From: Candidatus Jettenia sp.
GTDB taxonomy: Bacteria > Planctomycetota > Brocadiia > Brocadiales > Brocadiaceae
Direction: 5' to 3'
Assembly: GCA_021650895.1 (NCBI GenBank)
Contig: CP091278.1
Location: 649,659-713,658 of the forward strand
DNA: 64,000 nucleotides
In this document: piece by piece, positions 25,672-36,658 of the stretch
Position numbering within the stretch: position 1 is the first letter of the stretch
Layout: each line of letters begins with the position of its first letter
Made by a program: the position numbers and the translations under genes
Notes under the pieces: model-generated
What the model was told of the DNA's origin: nothing
The model's database searches: none
What the model saw: only the letters and a program-made list of their open reading frames with translations

Positions 25672-28293
25672 CTAATTATACACTACGTGGAGCAATGGCG
25701 CCCCGTCTCTATTTCCTTCAAATGACTCAGCCACACGTCTACCGGTTCCCGTAATAATAATTACCAGCGAGTTGCCACTTGACCATCCAGTACGGCTTAC
25801 AATCTCCTGAATGACTGAAGATATGTTGGGCGTTCTCTGGTTGAGACCAGCTTCTTTTTTTGTTAGCCAGGCCGCTGGCGACCATGACACTGCAGCCGTT
25901 GTTCTTGGTCTGGACGATATGTTCCCGTCAATAGAGGTAAACGGAGCGGCATTATTGACAGCTTCCCCCTGGATGATCAGGGAAGTCGCTCCGGAGTGTA
26001 TCTCATCCGCCATAAACTGGATATAGGCTTTGATGATTGTTGCATCTTTCGGGATATCAACTCCGGTAAAACGCATTCCCACCTTTTGATTGTTTTTCTC
26101 AAAGATAAGGTCAAGATCAGTGCTATCAAGGATAATACGACCTGATTCTCTTTCTTCTGCATCGTTTGAACCTGTCGCAACTCTGGCGTCTGTGACAACC
26201 CCTCCCGGGTTATCCAGGACAGTAATAGTTATACTATCGCTGGTGTTTAACTCGCTATCATTGGCAGCCAGACGCAGCACATAGATTCCCGCTTCTGAGA
26301 AACTGGCCGTCGTATCGACGGCATTGGCATCGTCAAAAGTAACCGTACCCGGTCCACTAGCCTTGCTCCAGGTAGTGGTCACTGTGTCGGGCGGATTCGG
26401 CAGGCTATCGTCAAAAACCATACCATTCAAAGAAACATTTTCCGGTAGAATAATTGTCTGATTAGGTCCTGCGCTAACCGTGGGGCGCTGATTGCCTATG
26501 GTAGCCGGGATCAGAGAAATCTCATACACCTTGCCATCGTTTTCATTCGGATTATCGTTATTATCAAGTCCCCGTGCAGCGATATAGATATTCTTCATAT
26601 TCGGGTTCAGGCTATCAGGACCAAAGGCAAGTCCGGCCGGCTTTTTAGCGTCTGCCGCAGAAATATCGAACATTTGCTTAAGTGCGCCTGCCTTTGTTAA
26701 TTCAGCCAATTGTGTTTTTGGCTTACCAACTAAATACAAACGATTATTATCCGGATTATATTCGATTCCCTCCGGGTCATCCACCCCGATACTTAACGTA
26801 TCGAAATGTGTTACCTGATCATCACCCGATGGAGATACACCATCGAAGATATCGTTATTTCCTGGCGCAACCCGGTATACTTCACGGTTCAATCCGTCTG
26901 CTATAAAAAGCACTCCCTGCGAGGTATCGTAGGCAATCCCTTCTGGATCGGTGCTGCCGAAAGGCTTGGTATCAAAAGAAGTAAGTATGTCATCTGAGGT
27001 ATTATATTTTTCATCAGGCCCCGGATCTAATTCAAATATCTTATGATCAGCATCATCGGCAATGAAAAGATGCCTGTTATCGGGATTCATTGTTATCCCG
27101 GCTGGCTCATTTGAAAAGGATATAGTGCTCAGGGTATCGAGCAGATTACCAGCCAGACTCATTTCAAAGAGATTAACATCGGTAAAGGCACGCACTTCGT
27201 CGACCTCGCCATCAGAAATGAGAAGCCTGTTAGAGAATGGAAGGTAGATAATACCGGATGGATCGGGGCTGGGGGGTGAGAATTTGGAAGTATCAATCGT
27301 CCGTATCAGGGTAGTGGTATTTGTAGCAGCAATAAGAGCTGGTTGAGTAAAAGATAACTCGATAATTTTACCGTATCTTTGCCCTTCGTCTTTTCCCTTA
27401 TCGGTATATTTTTGCATATCTTCAAACAGCTCAGTCTTTCGATCTTCCTTTATATCATGATTGCGATCTACAATATACAGGCAGGTCTTTGATGGGTCAT
27501 CAGTTTGATCTCCACTGGGGGCAAAGACCATACTTCGTGGATTCCTGAGTTCAAATTCAGATACGGGGTAAGTTGTAACAATCTTGCCTTCCCTGGTAAA
27601 CTCGTATAATGTCTGCTCACGGAAATTCAGACTATAGAGATGACCATTCACAGGATTGAAGGCAATGCCCCGGAGGTCTGACTTCTCAATTTGCTCCAGG
27701 TGTATGCGGGAAATCTTTGCATTGTGAAAACCCCGACAGGGACGCAACTTGATATGAACAATCTCTGGCACAGCACTATCCAAAATAAAGAGATGCCCCT
27801 TCACCGGGTCAACAGTCATTCCCTGTGGATTTTGAAGACCAAATTTCTGAGCATCGAATTTGGTAATGGTATCAGGATTCAAATAGCCATCGGCCCTCGC
27901 CTTTATTTCAACCAATGTATTGGTATCTGATTGAAAGATAAGCAATCGATTGGCCTTATTATCAAAGGCCATATTTATTGGATCAGTAATACGAGTTGCT
28001 ATAGGCAGGGAACCAACTAACTCTTCAGTAGGAGTGATCATCGTGATATTATGAGAGGACTGAGCAGATAGAGGAGCCTCCACAACAAAAAAGGTCTTAG
28101 ATTTTGAACAGAATATCATACCGTCGGGATTTGGAATATTAAAACGGCTAGTCTTGATAATTCGGGCTAATCCGACATAAAAATTATCGTGCGCTAAAGC
28201 ATTTGAACTTCTTACTGATGATAAAAAGGAAGTGAATAGAGCATGGATTATCAAATAGATAAAAAGATTTTTATACCTGGCGTTAAAAAACAT
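25672..28293 (-). CDS. Secreted beta-propeller/PKD-like/CBM96-type protein (short paralogue)
   Basis: 873 residues with an N-terminal hydrophobic signal. Residues ~45-560 hold NHL/YVTN-like repeats (phrases such as [45 protein letters not shown]), a beta-propeller. Residues ~605-695 form one PKD/Ig-like domain (PTVSAGPNQTIILP ... ITVLD). The last ~165 residues (VATGSNDAEERESG ... APLLHVVYN) resemble a DNRLRE/CBM96-type beta-sandwich. GAGGAG precedes the ATG. It is divergent from, and paralogous to, the gene at 29552. Probably a surface or extracellular matrix protein; its ligand is unknown. Confidence 0.82.
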   Translation of the reverse strand: MFFNARYKNLFIYLIIHALFTSFLSSVRSSNALAHDNFYVGLARIIKTSRFNIPNPDGMIFCSKSKTFFVVEAPLSAQSSHNITMITPTEELVGSLPIATRITDPINMAFDNKANRLLIFQSDTNTLVEIKARADGYLNPDTITKFDAQKFGLQNPQGMTVDPVKGHLFILDSAVPEIVHIKLRPCRGFHNAKISRIHLEQIEKSDLRGIAFNPVNGHLYSLNFREQTLYEFTREGKIVTTYPVSEFELRNPRSMVFAPSGDQTDDPSKTCLYIVDRNHDIKEDRKTELFEDMQKYTDKGKDEGQRYGKIIELSFTQPALIAATNTTTLIRTIDTSKFSPPSPDPSGIIYLPFSNRLLISDGEVDEVRAFTDVNLFEMSLAGNLLDTLSTISFSNEPAGITMNPDNRHLFIADDADHKIFELDPGPDEKYNTSDDILTSFDTKPFGSTDPEGIAYDTSQGVLFIADGLNREVYRVAPGNNDIFDGVSPSGDDQVTHFDTLSIGVDDPEGIEYNPDNNRLYLVGKPKTQLAELTKAGALKQMFDISAADAKKPAGLAFGPDSLNPNMKNIYIAARGLDNNDNPNENDGKVYEISLIPATIGNQRPTVSAGPNQTIILPENVSLNGMVFDDSLPNPPDTVTTTWSKASGPGTVTFDDANAVDTTASFSEAGIYVLRLAANDSELNTSDSITITVLDNPGGVVTDARVATGSNDAEERESGRIILDSTDLDLIFEKNNQKVGMRFTGVDIPKDATIIKAYIQFMADEIHSGATSLIIQGEAVNNAAPFTSIDGNISSRPRTTAAVSWSPAAWLTKKEAGLNQRTPNISSVIQEIVSRTGWSSGNSLVIIITGTGRRVAESFEGNRDGAPLLHVVYN

Positions 28294-28712
28294 ATCTACT
28301 CCTCTAAGCTATTACCTTTATCTTTCTTCAAAGCTGAAGGACATTTTACCGCAAAATAATCTTATTATTATATGATTATAAATTTATTTCACAAGACATT
28401 CTTCTTCCTTTTTTTCCAAAGAGATTTTGTATAGAGTATGTTGCCCGGCAAGTATTGACAACAGACATTTAAGAGGTTTTCACGAATATCGGGAGATATT
28501 GATTGGTTCTTAGAGAAGGTTACATGTTGAGTAGGGAGCGAAGGTAGAAGTAAAGTAAACCACGAAGTACACGAAGAAAGAGGGACATAGAGGGCAAGAT
28601 TTTGCGAAAGATGGAGAGATGCAAGATTTTGCAATTGTAAAGACGCAAGATGTTGCGTCTCTATCCAATTCCGATTTTTCCCGCTTTTCTAAAACATTCA
28701 CCATTTCCCCCT

Positions 28713-28934
28713 TTGTCCTTACCCACATCTTTAAATACCACAAAGAGCACGAAGTACACGAAGAATAAGAGAGTTCCAAATCTCAATAAATTCTTTTTAT
28801 GATCGATCCCTTCTTGAGGCGAAGCAACACACCCCTACCTCAATTGTAAAAGCGCAAAATCTTGCTTCTCTCCGTTCTTCTTTCTTCGTGTACTTCGTGG
28901 TTTACTTTACTTCTACCTTCGCTCCCTACCTAAG
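28713..28934. mobile_element. Truncated copy of the TTACCCACA MITE-like element
   Basis: Begins TGTCCTTACCCACATC as in the other copies but stops at CTCCCTACCTAA, where the leader repeat begins, so the right inverted end is missing. The junction suggests that the leader repeat and the MITE have recombined. Confidence 0.7.
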
Positions 28935-29164
28935 GGGGACGAAGGGGAATTACTGTCCGTGCCACCTTTACTACCTTGCTGTGATGATTATTTCTCATAA
29001 TTTAAGGGCAAAATAATATTGACTTTATTCCCTTTTGTGATATTTTGCGTATAGGTTGTAAAGTTAACGCAGAATAACAATACCTTTTATTAAACTTTAA
29101 AATACCAGGTACCTGGAATTGGTATGTAAATTGATATGTTTTTGAGGTTAAAATAATAGTGCGG

Positions 29165-29253
29165 TAATTCGATAAAGGTAAACCCTGAGCGATCAGGGGG
29201 CACAAAGGAAAGGGTCTTGTAACCGTGGACAGTGTTGGTGAATAGTACCAGAC
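29165..29253 (+). promoter_or_regulatory. Riboswitch-like leader structure, copy 2 (GEMM-I-like, tentative)
   Basis: Same segment as the minus-strand copy: AAAGGTAAACC, CTGA-GCGA-TCAG hairpin, GGGGCACAAAGG, GGGTCTTGTAACC, then GTGGACAGTG. Because the two copies are almost identical, they do not give independent covariation support. Confidence 0.4.
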
Positions 29254-29287
29254 ACTTACACCCATAACTGACACGAAGAAATAAGAT

Positions 29288-29341
29288 AGCCTTACTGCCG
29301 AGGATATTTTCCATGAGTATCTTTGCGGTAAGGCTTTTTTG
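29288..29341 (+). terminator. Intrinsic terminator/attenuator in the leader of the giant PKD protein
   Basis: AGCCTTACTGCCGAGGATA and TATCTTTGCGGTAAGGCT form a long stem with a short loop and a run of six or more T. It lies about 210 bases before the start codon; a dispersed palindrome has inserted between the two. Confidence 0.7.
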
Positions 29342-29551
29342 TTTTCATGGTTAGATAAGGAGGCTGAACAATATCATAAAGAGAGTTTACAATTCCTTTC
29401 GTAAGACGTAGGGCGAGGCTTCAGCCTTGCCGCCCCGCCAGAATATATGCGCCGGGATAGCAACCCTAAAGGGTTGCCCTACAGAATTGAAATTCCTATG
29501 CATTTAATGTTATTTCTATAAAGGACAGAGTATATAAAAGGAGGGGTATCG

Positions 29552-32500
29552 ATGTTTTTTGCAAATAGCCGTAAAAATCACTTTGTCTATTTAATGATCC
29601 TTGCCGGGTTTATCACCTTTTTATCATGCATAAAAAGTCCAGCTATCCTGGCGCAAAATAACGCTGTTTATATTGGGCAAGCCAGAACCATCGAGACTCG
29701 TTATCTTGGTATCTTAGACCCTGCTGGTCTGTCTTTCTCCTCAAAGGCAGGGATTTTTCTTATCGTGGACTATTCCAAACTTGCTCGATCTTCTTCTGAT
29801 CTCTCTTCCGATATCACGATAATTACCCCTACTGAAGATCTGGTCGGCTCTGTACGCATAGCAGATTATATTCATGATCCTATAAATATGACCTTTGATA
29901 AAAAGGCTAGCCGCCTGCTCATCTTTCAGTCAGACACCAATACATTGGTTGAAATAAAGGCGGGGGCTGATGGCTATTTGAATCCTGATACCATTACCAA
30001 ATTTGATGCTCAGAAATTTGGTCTTCAAAATCCACAAGGAATGACTGTTGATCCGGCAAATGGACATCTCTTTATCTTTGATAGCGCTGTGCCAGAGATT
30101 GTTCATATCAAGCCGCATCCCCGCCGGGATTTTCATAGTGCAAAGATTTCCCGCATACACCTGGAGCAGGTTAAAAAGTCAGACCTTCGGGGCATTGCCC
30201 TCAATCCTGTGAATGGCCATCTCTATATCCTGAATTTTTATGAGCGGATGTTATGCGAGTTTACCAGGAAAGGTAAATTTATTGCAAGGTGTGATGTATC
30301 GGAATTTGGGTTGCAGGACCCGCAAGGTATGGTCTTTGCCCCCAGTGGAGATCTGACGGATGACCCATCCAAAACAAGCCTGTATATTGCCAACTGCAGT
30401 TTTACCGGTCAGGGTGTTCAAAAGACTCAGTCGTCCGATGATATACAAACGAATGCGGGGAAGCAAGAGGAGCAGGGGTACGGTAACATCATCGAGTTGT
30501 CCCTTACTCAACCACCTGTTGTGGCAGCCACGAGTAACGCTACTTTAGTTCGGACCATTGATACCTCCATATTTTCTCCACCCAGTCCTGATCCATCGGG
30601 TATTACCTATCTTCCTTCTTCTAACAGGCTTCTCATGTGTGATGGTGAGGTCGACGAAATGTCTATCTTTGCCGGCGCTAATCTCTTTGAAGCGAGTCTG
30701 ACTGGTAACCTGCTTGATACCCTGAGCACCATGTCCTTTTCAGATGAGCCGACCGGGATAACGATAAATCCTGCTAATAGACATCTCTTTATTTCTGATG
30801 ATGTTGAGCGCAAAGTATTTGAATTGGATCCCGGGCCAGATGGAAAGTACGATACCTCAGATGACATACTTACTTCTTTCGATACCAGGCCCTTCGGTAG
30901 TACTGATCCGGAAGGGATTGCCTACGATACCTCGCAGGGAGTGCTTTTTATAGCAGACGGATTGAACCGTGAAGTGTACCGGGTTGCACCAGGAAATAAC
31001 GGTATCTTTGATGGTGTATCTCCATCGGGTGATGATCAGGTAACGCATTTCGATACGTTAAGTATTGGGGTGGATGACCCGGAGGGAATCGAATGTAATC
31101 CGGATAATAATCGTTTGTATTTAGTTGGTAAACCTAAAACACAATTGGCTGAGTTAACGAAGACAGGCGCCCTGACGCAGATGTTCGATATTTCTGCGGC
31201 AGATGCCAACAAGCCTGCCGGACTTGCCTTTGGTCCTGGTAGCCTGAACCCGAATGTGAGGAACATCTATATTGCTGCACGGGGAGTTGATAATGATAGC
31301 AACCCGAACGAGAACGATGGCAAGGTGTATGAGATGTCCTTCACACAAACCCCGCCAGGCAATCAGCGTCCCACAGTGAGTGCAGGAGTTGACCAGACAA
31401 TTACTCTGCCAGCAAATGCCTCTCTGAATGGTACAGTCTCTGATGATGGTTTACCAAATCCTCCAGGCATTGTGACTACTATCTGGAGTAAGGTAAGTGG
31501 CCCAGGCACAGTAACCTTTGGCAATACCAATGCCGTCGATACAACGGCAAGCTTTTCGGTAGCAGGAACCTATGTGCTGCGCCTGACTGCCGACGATAGT
31601 GAGTTAAACGCCAGCGATGATGTAACCATTACTGTCCTGGATACTACGGGAGGAGGAACCATAGACATTCGGGTTTCGGCTGGTACAGATGATGCAGAAG
31701 AGAGCGCTTCAGGAAATATGTTATTAGGCAGCAGCGACCTTGAGATGGTTTCTACCGCTAGTGGTAACCAGAAGGTAGGGATGCGCTTTACCGGAGTCAA
31801 TATCCCAAACAATGCTGCCATTATGAATGCCTATATCCAGTTTATGGCAGATGAGATACACTCCGGAGCAACTTCACTGATCATTCAGGGGGAAGCTGTC
31901 AATAATGCCGCTGCGTTTACCTCTACCAATGGGAATATATCATCCAGACCAAGAACAACGGCTGCAGTGTCATGGTCGCCAGCGGCCTGGCTAATAAAAA
32001 AAGAAGCTGGTCTCAACCAGAGAACGCCCAACATATCATCAGTCATTCAGGAGATTGTAAGCCGTGCCGGGTGGTCAAGCGGCAATTCGCTGGTGATTAT
32101 CATTACAGGCACTGGCAGACGAGTAGCGAAGTCCTACAATGGTGACCAGGCGGGTGCGCCATTGCTCCATATCGTATACAGTGCAGGAGGGCAAACAAAT
32201 CAACCTCCTGCGGTTAATGCAGGCCAGGATCAGACGGTTACCTTACCGGCAAGTGCTGCTCTGGATGGTAGTGTTTCTGACGATGGTTTACCGAATCCAC
32301 CTGGTGCCGTGACTACTACTTGGAGTAAGGTAAGTGGCCCAGGCACAGTGACCTTTGGCAATGCCAATGCTGTCGATACAACGGCGAGTTTCTCAGAGGC
32401 CGGGACGTATGTGCTGCGTCTAACGGCTGATGATGGAGGGTTGAATGCTAGTGACGAACTGAGCGTTATTGTATCGAATACTATTATTAATCAGCCACCC

Positions 32501-34750
32501 ACGGTGAACGCAGGGATAGATCAATCGGTTACCTTACCAAACAGTGCAACGTTGGATGGAACGGTGGCGGATGACGGCTTACCGAATCCACCTGGCGCCG
32601 TGACTACTATTTGGAGTAAGGTAAGTGGCCCAGGCACAGTAACCTTTGGCAATGCCAATGCCGTCGATACAACGGCAAGCTTTTCGGTAGCAGGAACCTA
32701 TGTGCTGCGCCTGACTGCCGACGATAGTGAGTTAAACGCCAGCGATGATGTAACCATTACTGTCCTGGATACTACGGGAGGAGGAACCATAGATGTTCGG
32801 GTTTCGATTGGTACAGATGATGCAGAAGAGAGCGCTTCAGGAAATATGTTATTGGGCAGCAGCGACCTTGAGATGGTTTCTACCGCTAGTGGCAACCAGA
32901 AGGTAGGGATGCGCTTTACCGGAATCACTATCCCAAAAGATGCTGCCATTGTGGATGCCTATATCCAATTTAAGACGGATGAGATACATTCGGATGCAAC
33001 TTCACTGATCATCCAGGGGGAAGCTACCAATAATGCCACTCAGTTTACCTCTGTTGACGGGAATATATCGTCCAGACCAAGAACAACGGCTGCAGTATCA
33101 TGGTCGCCAGCGGCCTGGCTAATAAAAAAAGAAGTTGGTCTCAACCAGAGAACGCCCAACATATCCTCAGTCATTCAAGAGATTGTAAGCCGTGCCGGGT
33201 GGTCAAGCGGCAATTCACTGGTGATTATCATTACAGGTACTGGCAGACGAGTAGCGAAGTCCTACAATGGTGATCAGGCCGGTGCGCCATTGCTCCATAT
33301 CGTATACAGTACAGGAGGGCAAACAAATCAACCTCCTGCGGTTAATGCAGGCCAGGATCAGACGGTTACCTTACCGGCAAGTGCTGCTCTGGATGGTAGT
33401 GTTTCTGACGATGGTTTACCGAATCCACCTGGTGCCGTGACTACTATCTGGAGTAAGGTAAGTGGCCCAGGCACAGTGACCTTTGGCAATGCCAATGCCG
33501 TCGATACAACGGCGAGTTTCTCAGAGGCCGGTACGTATGTGCTGAGTCTAACGGCTGATGATGGAGAGTTGAATCCCAGCGATGAGATAACCATTGTGGT
33601 ATCGAACCCCATAGTGAACCAGCCACCAACGGTAGATGCGGGGATAGATCAATCGATTACCTTACCGGATAATGCTATTCTGGATGGAACGGTTACCGAT
33701 GACGGCTTACCGACCGGTACCCTAACGGCTACCTGGAGTATGGTCAGCGGTACGGGCACCGTAACCTTTGGCGATGCGAATGCTGTCGATACAACGGCGA
33801 GCTTCTCAGAGGCCGGGACGTATGTGTTAAGTTTAGTAGCCGATGATGGAGACTTAATTACGAGCGATGAACTCAGTATCACGGTATCGAATCCGATTAT
33901 AAATCAGCCGCCAGAGGTAGATGCAGGGGTAGATCAGGCGATTACCTTACCGGACAGTGCAATCCTGGATGGAACGGTGACGGATGACGGCTTACCGACG
34001 GGCACCATAACGGCAACCTGGAGTGTGGTGAGCGGTACGGGCACCGTAACCTTTGGCGATGCGAGTGCCGTGGACACAACGGCAAGCTTCTCAGAGGCCG
34101 GTACGTATGTATTAAGTTTAGTAGCCGATGATGGCGCTCTAATTACGAGCGATGAACTCAGTATCACGGTATCGAATCCGATTATAAATCAGCCACCAGA
34201 GGTAGATGCAGGGGTAGATCAGGCGATTACGTTACCGGACAATGCAATCCTGGATGGAACGGTGACGGATGATGGCTTACCGACCGGTACCCTAACGGTT
34301 ACCTGGAGTGTGGTCAGTGGTACGGGCACCGTAAGCTTCGGTGATGTGAATGCCGTAGACACAACGGCAAGCTTCTCAGAGGCCGGTACGTATGTGTTAA
34401 GTTTAGTAGCCGATGATGGCGCTCTAATTACGAGCGATGAACTCAGTATCACGGTATCGAATCCGATTATAAATCAGCCACCAGAGGTAGATGCAGGGGT
34501 AGATCAGGCGATTACGTTACCGGACAATGCAATCCTGGATGGAACGGTGACGGATGATGGCTTACCGACCGGTACCCTAACGGTTACCTGGAGTGTGGTC
34601 AGTGGTACAGGTACCGTAAGCTTCGGCGATGCGAATGCCATAGATACAACGGCGAGCTTCTCAGAGGCCGGGACGTATGTGCTACGTCTAACGGCCGATG
34701 ATGGAGAGTTGAGTCCAAGCGATGAGATAACCATTGTGGTATCCGACTGA
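29552..34750 (+). CDS. Giant secreted protein: beta-propeller, eight PKD-like domains, two CBM96-like domains
   Basis: 1,732 residues with a signal segment ([13 protein letters not shown]; a lipobox-like Cys near residue 26 is possible). Residues ~45-600 match the propeller of the divergent paralogue. Then PKD/Ig-like repeats of ~95 residues, each opening NQxPxVxAGxDQ and closing in I-x-V-x-(S/L), counted as eight. Two ~165-residue DNRLRE/CBM96-like modules (each opening with ...[11 protein letters not shown]) follow PKD 1 and PKD 3. At DNA level the last four PKD units repeat every 285 bp, and a larger unit is duplicated with an offset of 1,128 bp. A strong AAGGAGG precedes the ATG. Likely an extended surface or matrix adhesin. 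Confidence 0.85.
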   Translation: MFFANSRKNHFVYLMILAGFITFLSCIKSPAILAQNNAVYIGQARTIETRYLGILDPAGLSFSSKAGIFLIVDYSKLARSSSDLSSDITIITPTEDLVGSVRIADYIHDPINMTFDKKASRLLIFQSDTNTLVEIKAGADGYLNPDTITKFDAQKFGLQNPQGMTVDPANGHLFIFDSAVPEIVHIKPHPRRDFHSAKISRIHLEQVKKSDLRGIALNPVNGHLYILNFYERMLCEFTRKGKFIARCDVSEFGLQDPQGMVFAPSGDLTDDPSKTSLYIANCSFTGQGVQKTQSSDDIQTNAGKQEEQGYGNIIELSLTQPPVVAATSNATLVRTIDTSIFSPPSPDPSGITYLPSSNRLLMCDGEVDEMSIFAGANLFEASLTGNLLDTLSTMSFSDEPTGITINPANRHLFISDDVERKVFELDPGPDGKYDTSDDILTSFDTRPFGSTDPEGIAYDTSQGVLFIADGLNREVYRVAPGNNGIFDGVSPSGDDQVTHFDTLSIGVDDPEGIECNPDNNRLYLVGKPKTQLAELTKTGALTQMFDISAADANKPAGLAFGPGSLNPNVRNIYIAARGVDNDSNPNENDGKVYEMSFTQTPPGNQRPTVSAGVDQTITLPANASLNGTVSDDGLPNPPGIVTTIWSKVSGPGTVTFGNTNAVDTTASFSVAGTYVLRLTADDSELNASDDVTITVLDTTGGGTIDIRVSAGTDDAEESASGNMLLGSSDLEMVSTASGNQKVGMRFTGVNIPNNAAIMNAYIQFMADEIHSGATSLIIQGEAVNNAAAFTSTNGNISSRPRTTAAVSWSPAAWLIKKEAGLNQRTPNISSVIQEIVSRAGWSSGNSLVIIITGTGRRVAKSYNGDQAGAPLLHIVYSAGGQTNQPPAVNAGQDQTVTLPASAALDGSVSDDGLPNPPGAVTTTWSKVSGPGTVTFGNANAVDTTASFSEAGTYVLRLTADDGGLNASDELSVIVSNTIINQPPTVNAGIDQSVTLPNSATLDGTVADDGLPNPPGAVTTIWSKVSGPGTVTFGNANAVDTTASFSVAGTYVLRLTADDSELNASDDVTITVLDTTGGGTIDVRVSIGTDDAEESASGNMLLGSSDLEMVSTASGNQKVGMRFTGITIPKDAAIVDAYIQFKTDEIHSDATSLIIQGEATNNATQFTSVDGNISSRPRTTAAVSWSPAAWLIKKEVGLNQRTPNISSVIQEIVSRAGWSSGNSLVIIITGTGRRVAKSYNGDQAGAPLLHIVYSTGGQTNQPPAVNAGQDQTVTLPASAALDGSVSDDGLPNPPGAVTTIWSKVSGPGTVTFGNANAVDTTASFSEAGTYVLSLTADDGELNPSDEITIVVSNPIVNQPPTVDAGIDQSITLPDNAILDGTVTDDGLPTGTLTATWSMVSGTGTVTFGDANAVDTTASFSEAGTYVLSLVADDGDLITSDELSITVSNPIINQPPEVDAGVDQAITLPDSAILDGTVTDDGLPTGTITATWSVVSGTGTVTFGDASAVDTTASFSEAGTYVLSLVADDGALITSDELSITVSNPIINQPPEVDAGVDQAITLPDNAILDGTVTDDGLPTGTLTVTWSVVSGTGTVSFGDVNAVDTTASFSEAGTYVLSLVADDGALITSDELSITVSNPIINQPPEVDAGVDQAITLPDNAILDGTVTDDGLPTGTLTVTWSVVSGTGTVSFGDANAIDTTASFSEAGTYVLRLTADDGELSPSDEITIVVSD
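31390..33610 (+). repeat. 1,128-bp in-frame tandem duplication inside the giant gene
   Basis: Two long, almost identical blocks. For example, the segment coding [15 protein letters not shown] starts at about 31691 and again at about 32819. Each block carries one CBM96-like module and adjacent PKD units. 1,128 is divisible by three, so copy number can change without loss of frame. Confidence 0.85.
33611..34750 (+). repeat. Four tandem 285-bp PKD-coding repeats
   Basis: Near-identical units starting at about 33616, 33901, 34186 and 34471, each coding 95 residues. The third and fourth differ by only a few bases, a sign of recent expansion or gene conversion. Confidence 0.9.
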
Positions 34751-35914
34751 CACTCAAAAGGTGCGCCTGGAAGTGATTCTTTTGAAATGCTTGCTACCAG
34801 GAGACGGGATCATCTGAGATAAGCAGTTTTTGCGGTGGTAGGGCAATGTTATTAAGTTCATATTCATGCTTAGAATTTATTCCTTTGGTGGATTCGCTCA
34901 CTCCTCAATCATTCGGTAAGATGGATGAAACGAAGTGAATCCACCTTTGCATCGTAATGACATTGGGGAGCAGGGTAAACCCCATATGCATCAAGCTAAA
35001 GACGGCAACACGGACAAACGGAGTTTGTCCGTGCCACCCTGAAAACCGCTTATATAAAATGAAAATTCCTATACAATCAAGCTAAGAAGAGTGTTCCATA
35101 AAATAAGGAGATATCCCCTTGGAAAAAGAGCAATGTGTGTTTATGTTCCCCTCTAATCCCCCCTAACCCCCCTTTAAAAAAGGGGGGAAAGAAAGATAAG
35201 TTTAGAAAAGGGGAAAAAGAAGGAAGGATTTTCTCTTGAGAAAAGTTTGCCTGATCAAAAACATCAAACATTTCTCCCTTTCTAAAGGAGAACTAAGGGG
35301 GATTAGCATTTCCCCCTTTTCTAAAGGGGGACGAAGGGAGACTATGCATCTCCCCCTTTTCTAAACTTGTCCTTACCCACATCTTTAAATACCACAGAGA
35401 ACACGAAGTACACGAAGAATAAGAGAGTTCCAAATCTCAATAAATTCTTTTTATGATCGATCCCTTCTTGAGGCGAAGCAACACACCCCTACCTCAATTG
35501 TAAAAGCGCAAAATCTTGCTTCTCTCCGTTCTTCTTTCTTCGTGTACTTCGTGGTTTACTTTACTTCTACCTTCGCTCCCTACCTAACTTGTGGGTAAGG
35601 ATAAGTTTTCTAAAGGGGGATTAAGGGGGATTATGTTATTCTTCGCCGTTTCCACATGTTAGCTTGATGCATATGGGGTAAACCCTATCTCGGTATGTCT
35701 TGAACAGGGATTATCCAGCCATCCTGGAGACCGCTTATAGTTTCAGTCTCAATTAATTGTTTCATAAGGAAATGAAAGAAGAACAAGCAATTATTCTTCT
35801 TATCAAGAGATATATCGGGAAAGTGAAAAATGCGTACCTCCAGACATGAGAAGGGAGTTGTTACAAAGGGAGGATGATTAGATGAAATGCGATAAACTAT
35901 GAAAATAAGAATAC
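34751..35914. other. Intergenic repeat region before tRNA-Ser
   Basis: No gene supported. Contains the GACAAAC...GTTTGTC palindrome (~35010-35035), a CCTTTAAAAAAGGGGGG-type region shared with 25100-25260 and 38090-38240, the MITE copy 35363-35607, and a unique tail from 35660 to 35914 with nothing recognised. Confidence 0.65.
35363..35607. mobile_element. Copy of the TTACCCACA MITE-like element
   Basis: Left end AAACTTGTCCTTACCCACA, right end TGTGGGTAAGGATAAGTTT; interior CACGAAGTACACGAAGAA mirrored by TTCTTCGTGTACTTCGTG. Intact at both ends. Confidence 0.8.
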
Positions 35915-36000
35915 GGAGGGAGTAGGATTCGAACCCACGGGAGGCTTTCGCCTCCAGCAGTTTTCAAGACTGCCGCCATAGTCCACTCGGCCATCCCTCC
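35915..36000 (-). tRNA. tRNA-Ser (anticodon UGA)
   Basis: On the minus strand the 86-nt sequence starts GGAGGGATGGCCGAGTGG and ends CCTACTCCCTCC, closing a seven-pair acceptor stem. The anticodon arm GCAGTCTTGAAAACTGC displays UGA. A long variable arm (TGGAGGCGAAAGCCTCC-like) is typical of serine tRNAs. The T-loop GGTTCGAATCC is present. CCA is not encoded. Confidence 0.95.
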
Positions 36001-36005
36001 TGTTA

Positions 36006-36413
36006 TTAAAAGTTGTACTCTGGCTTACAAACTTCTTCTAAAACTTTTTTGGCCACAAAGATCGGAGTATTCTTAAGCATTGCTAATGCAATAGCATCGC
36101 TGGGTCTGGAATCAATTTCCACAACTGAATTATTTTGTTGCACTATAATCTTTGCATAGAAGGTATTATTTTTCAGATCATTAATAATAATCCTCAAGAC
36201 CTCTGCATTCAGACCTTCTATTACATTGCTAATGAGATCATGTGTAAGAGGCCGTGGAGTGGTAACACCCTTAACTGCCCTGTCGATTGCCCATGCCTCA
36301 TGGAGACCGATAACTATCGGAAAACTCCGCTGCCCTTCTTTTTCCTTTAAGACAATAATCTGATGATCGCTTGTCTCGGTGATTATAATTTTTGAGAGTT
36401 CCATAAGAACCAT
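36006..36413 (-). CDS. Bifunctional nuclease (BFN/DUF151) family protein
   Basis: About 135 residues, the usual length of the single-domain DUF151 family. Signatures: FPIVIGLHEAWAI near 27-40, RPLTHDLISNVIEGLNAEVLRIIINDL near 50, and EIDSRPSDAIALAML near 100, the conserved SRPSDAIALA block. Some family members have RNase/DNase activity; others have no known function. The ATG at 36413 is chosen because GAGAGGG lies six bases before it; the upstream ATG at 36428 has no such site. It ends five bases before the tRNA-Ser gene and may be cotranscribed with it. Confidence 0.9.
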   Translation of the reverse strand: MVLMELSKIIITETSDHQIIVLKEKEGQRSFPIVIGLHEAWAIDRAVKGVTTPRPLTHDLISNVIEGLNAEVLRIIINDLKNNTFYAKIIVQQNNSVVEIDSRPSDAIALAMLKNTPIFVAKKVLEEVCKPEYNF

Positions 36414-36490
36414 ACAAAGCCCTCTCATGTAAGCGATAAGGGAATAAATATAATTTATGCTATGTCTTTGTCTATGGACAAACTATGAAA

Positions 36491-36518
36491 ATTCTAACAC
36501 ATCACCCCTTTTTGTCAA
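36491..36518 (-). promoter_or_regulatory. Sigma70-like promoter for the BFN gene
   Basis: On the minus strand TTGACA, 16 bases, TAGAAT, about 80 bases before the chosen start. Confidence 0.5.
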
Positions 36519-36588
36519 ATGTTTTTTAATTTAAACATAACCAATCTTGATATTATTTATTGTTGTATGATGGACTTGTGAAACTTTA

Positions 36589-36617
36589 TTGACACTCTAC
36601 ACATTGACTGCTATACT
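36589..36617 (+). promoter_or_regulatory. Sigma70-like promoter for the CPBP-ubiX pair
   Basis: TTGACA at 36589, a 17-base spacer and TATACT at 36612, 42 bases before the ATG at 36659. Confidence 0.6.
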
Positions 36618-36658
36618 GATTTTACTTATGATAATTTCATACATTGAAGAGTATAATA

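Larger units (their letters stand above)
28936..29399. repeat. Shared leader repeat, copy 2
   Basis: Reverse complement of 24304-24767. Read on the plus strand it leads into the 1,732-residue protein gene. It contains the same aptamer-like segment and terminator. Confidence 0.85.
28294..29551. other. Divergent intergenic region with nested repeats and the second leader copy
   Basis: Contains a partial reversed MITE (~28530-28700), a truncated MITE copy (28713-28934), the leader repeat copy 2 (28936-29399), and a compound TTTA/TAAA-centre palindrome (29406-29485) just upstream of the plus-strand gene. The promoter for the minus gene would lie in 28294-28500; none stands out. Confidence 0.65.

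Noticed and set aside
33649-34734. Four ~77-residue minus-strand ORFs spaced by 285 bp
   Set aside because: They are antisense shadows of the PKD-coding repeats in the giant plus-strand gene and have no ribosome-binding sites.
33611-34750. Tandem repeats as a CRISPR array
   Set aside because: 285-bp units in frame, coding PKD domains; no spacers.
25672-34750. The two PKD genes as one gene broken by inversion
   Set aside because: Each has its own signal peptide, ribosome-binding site and complete domain set; they are paralogues.
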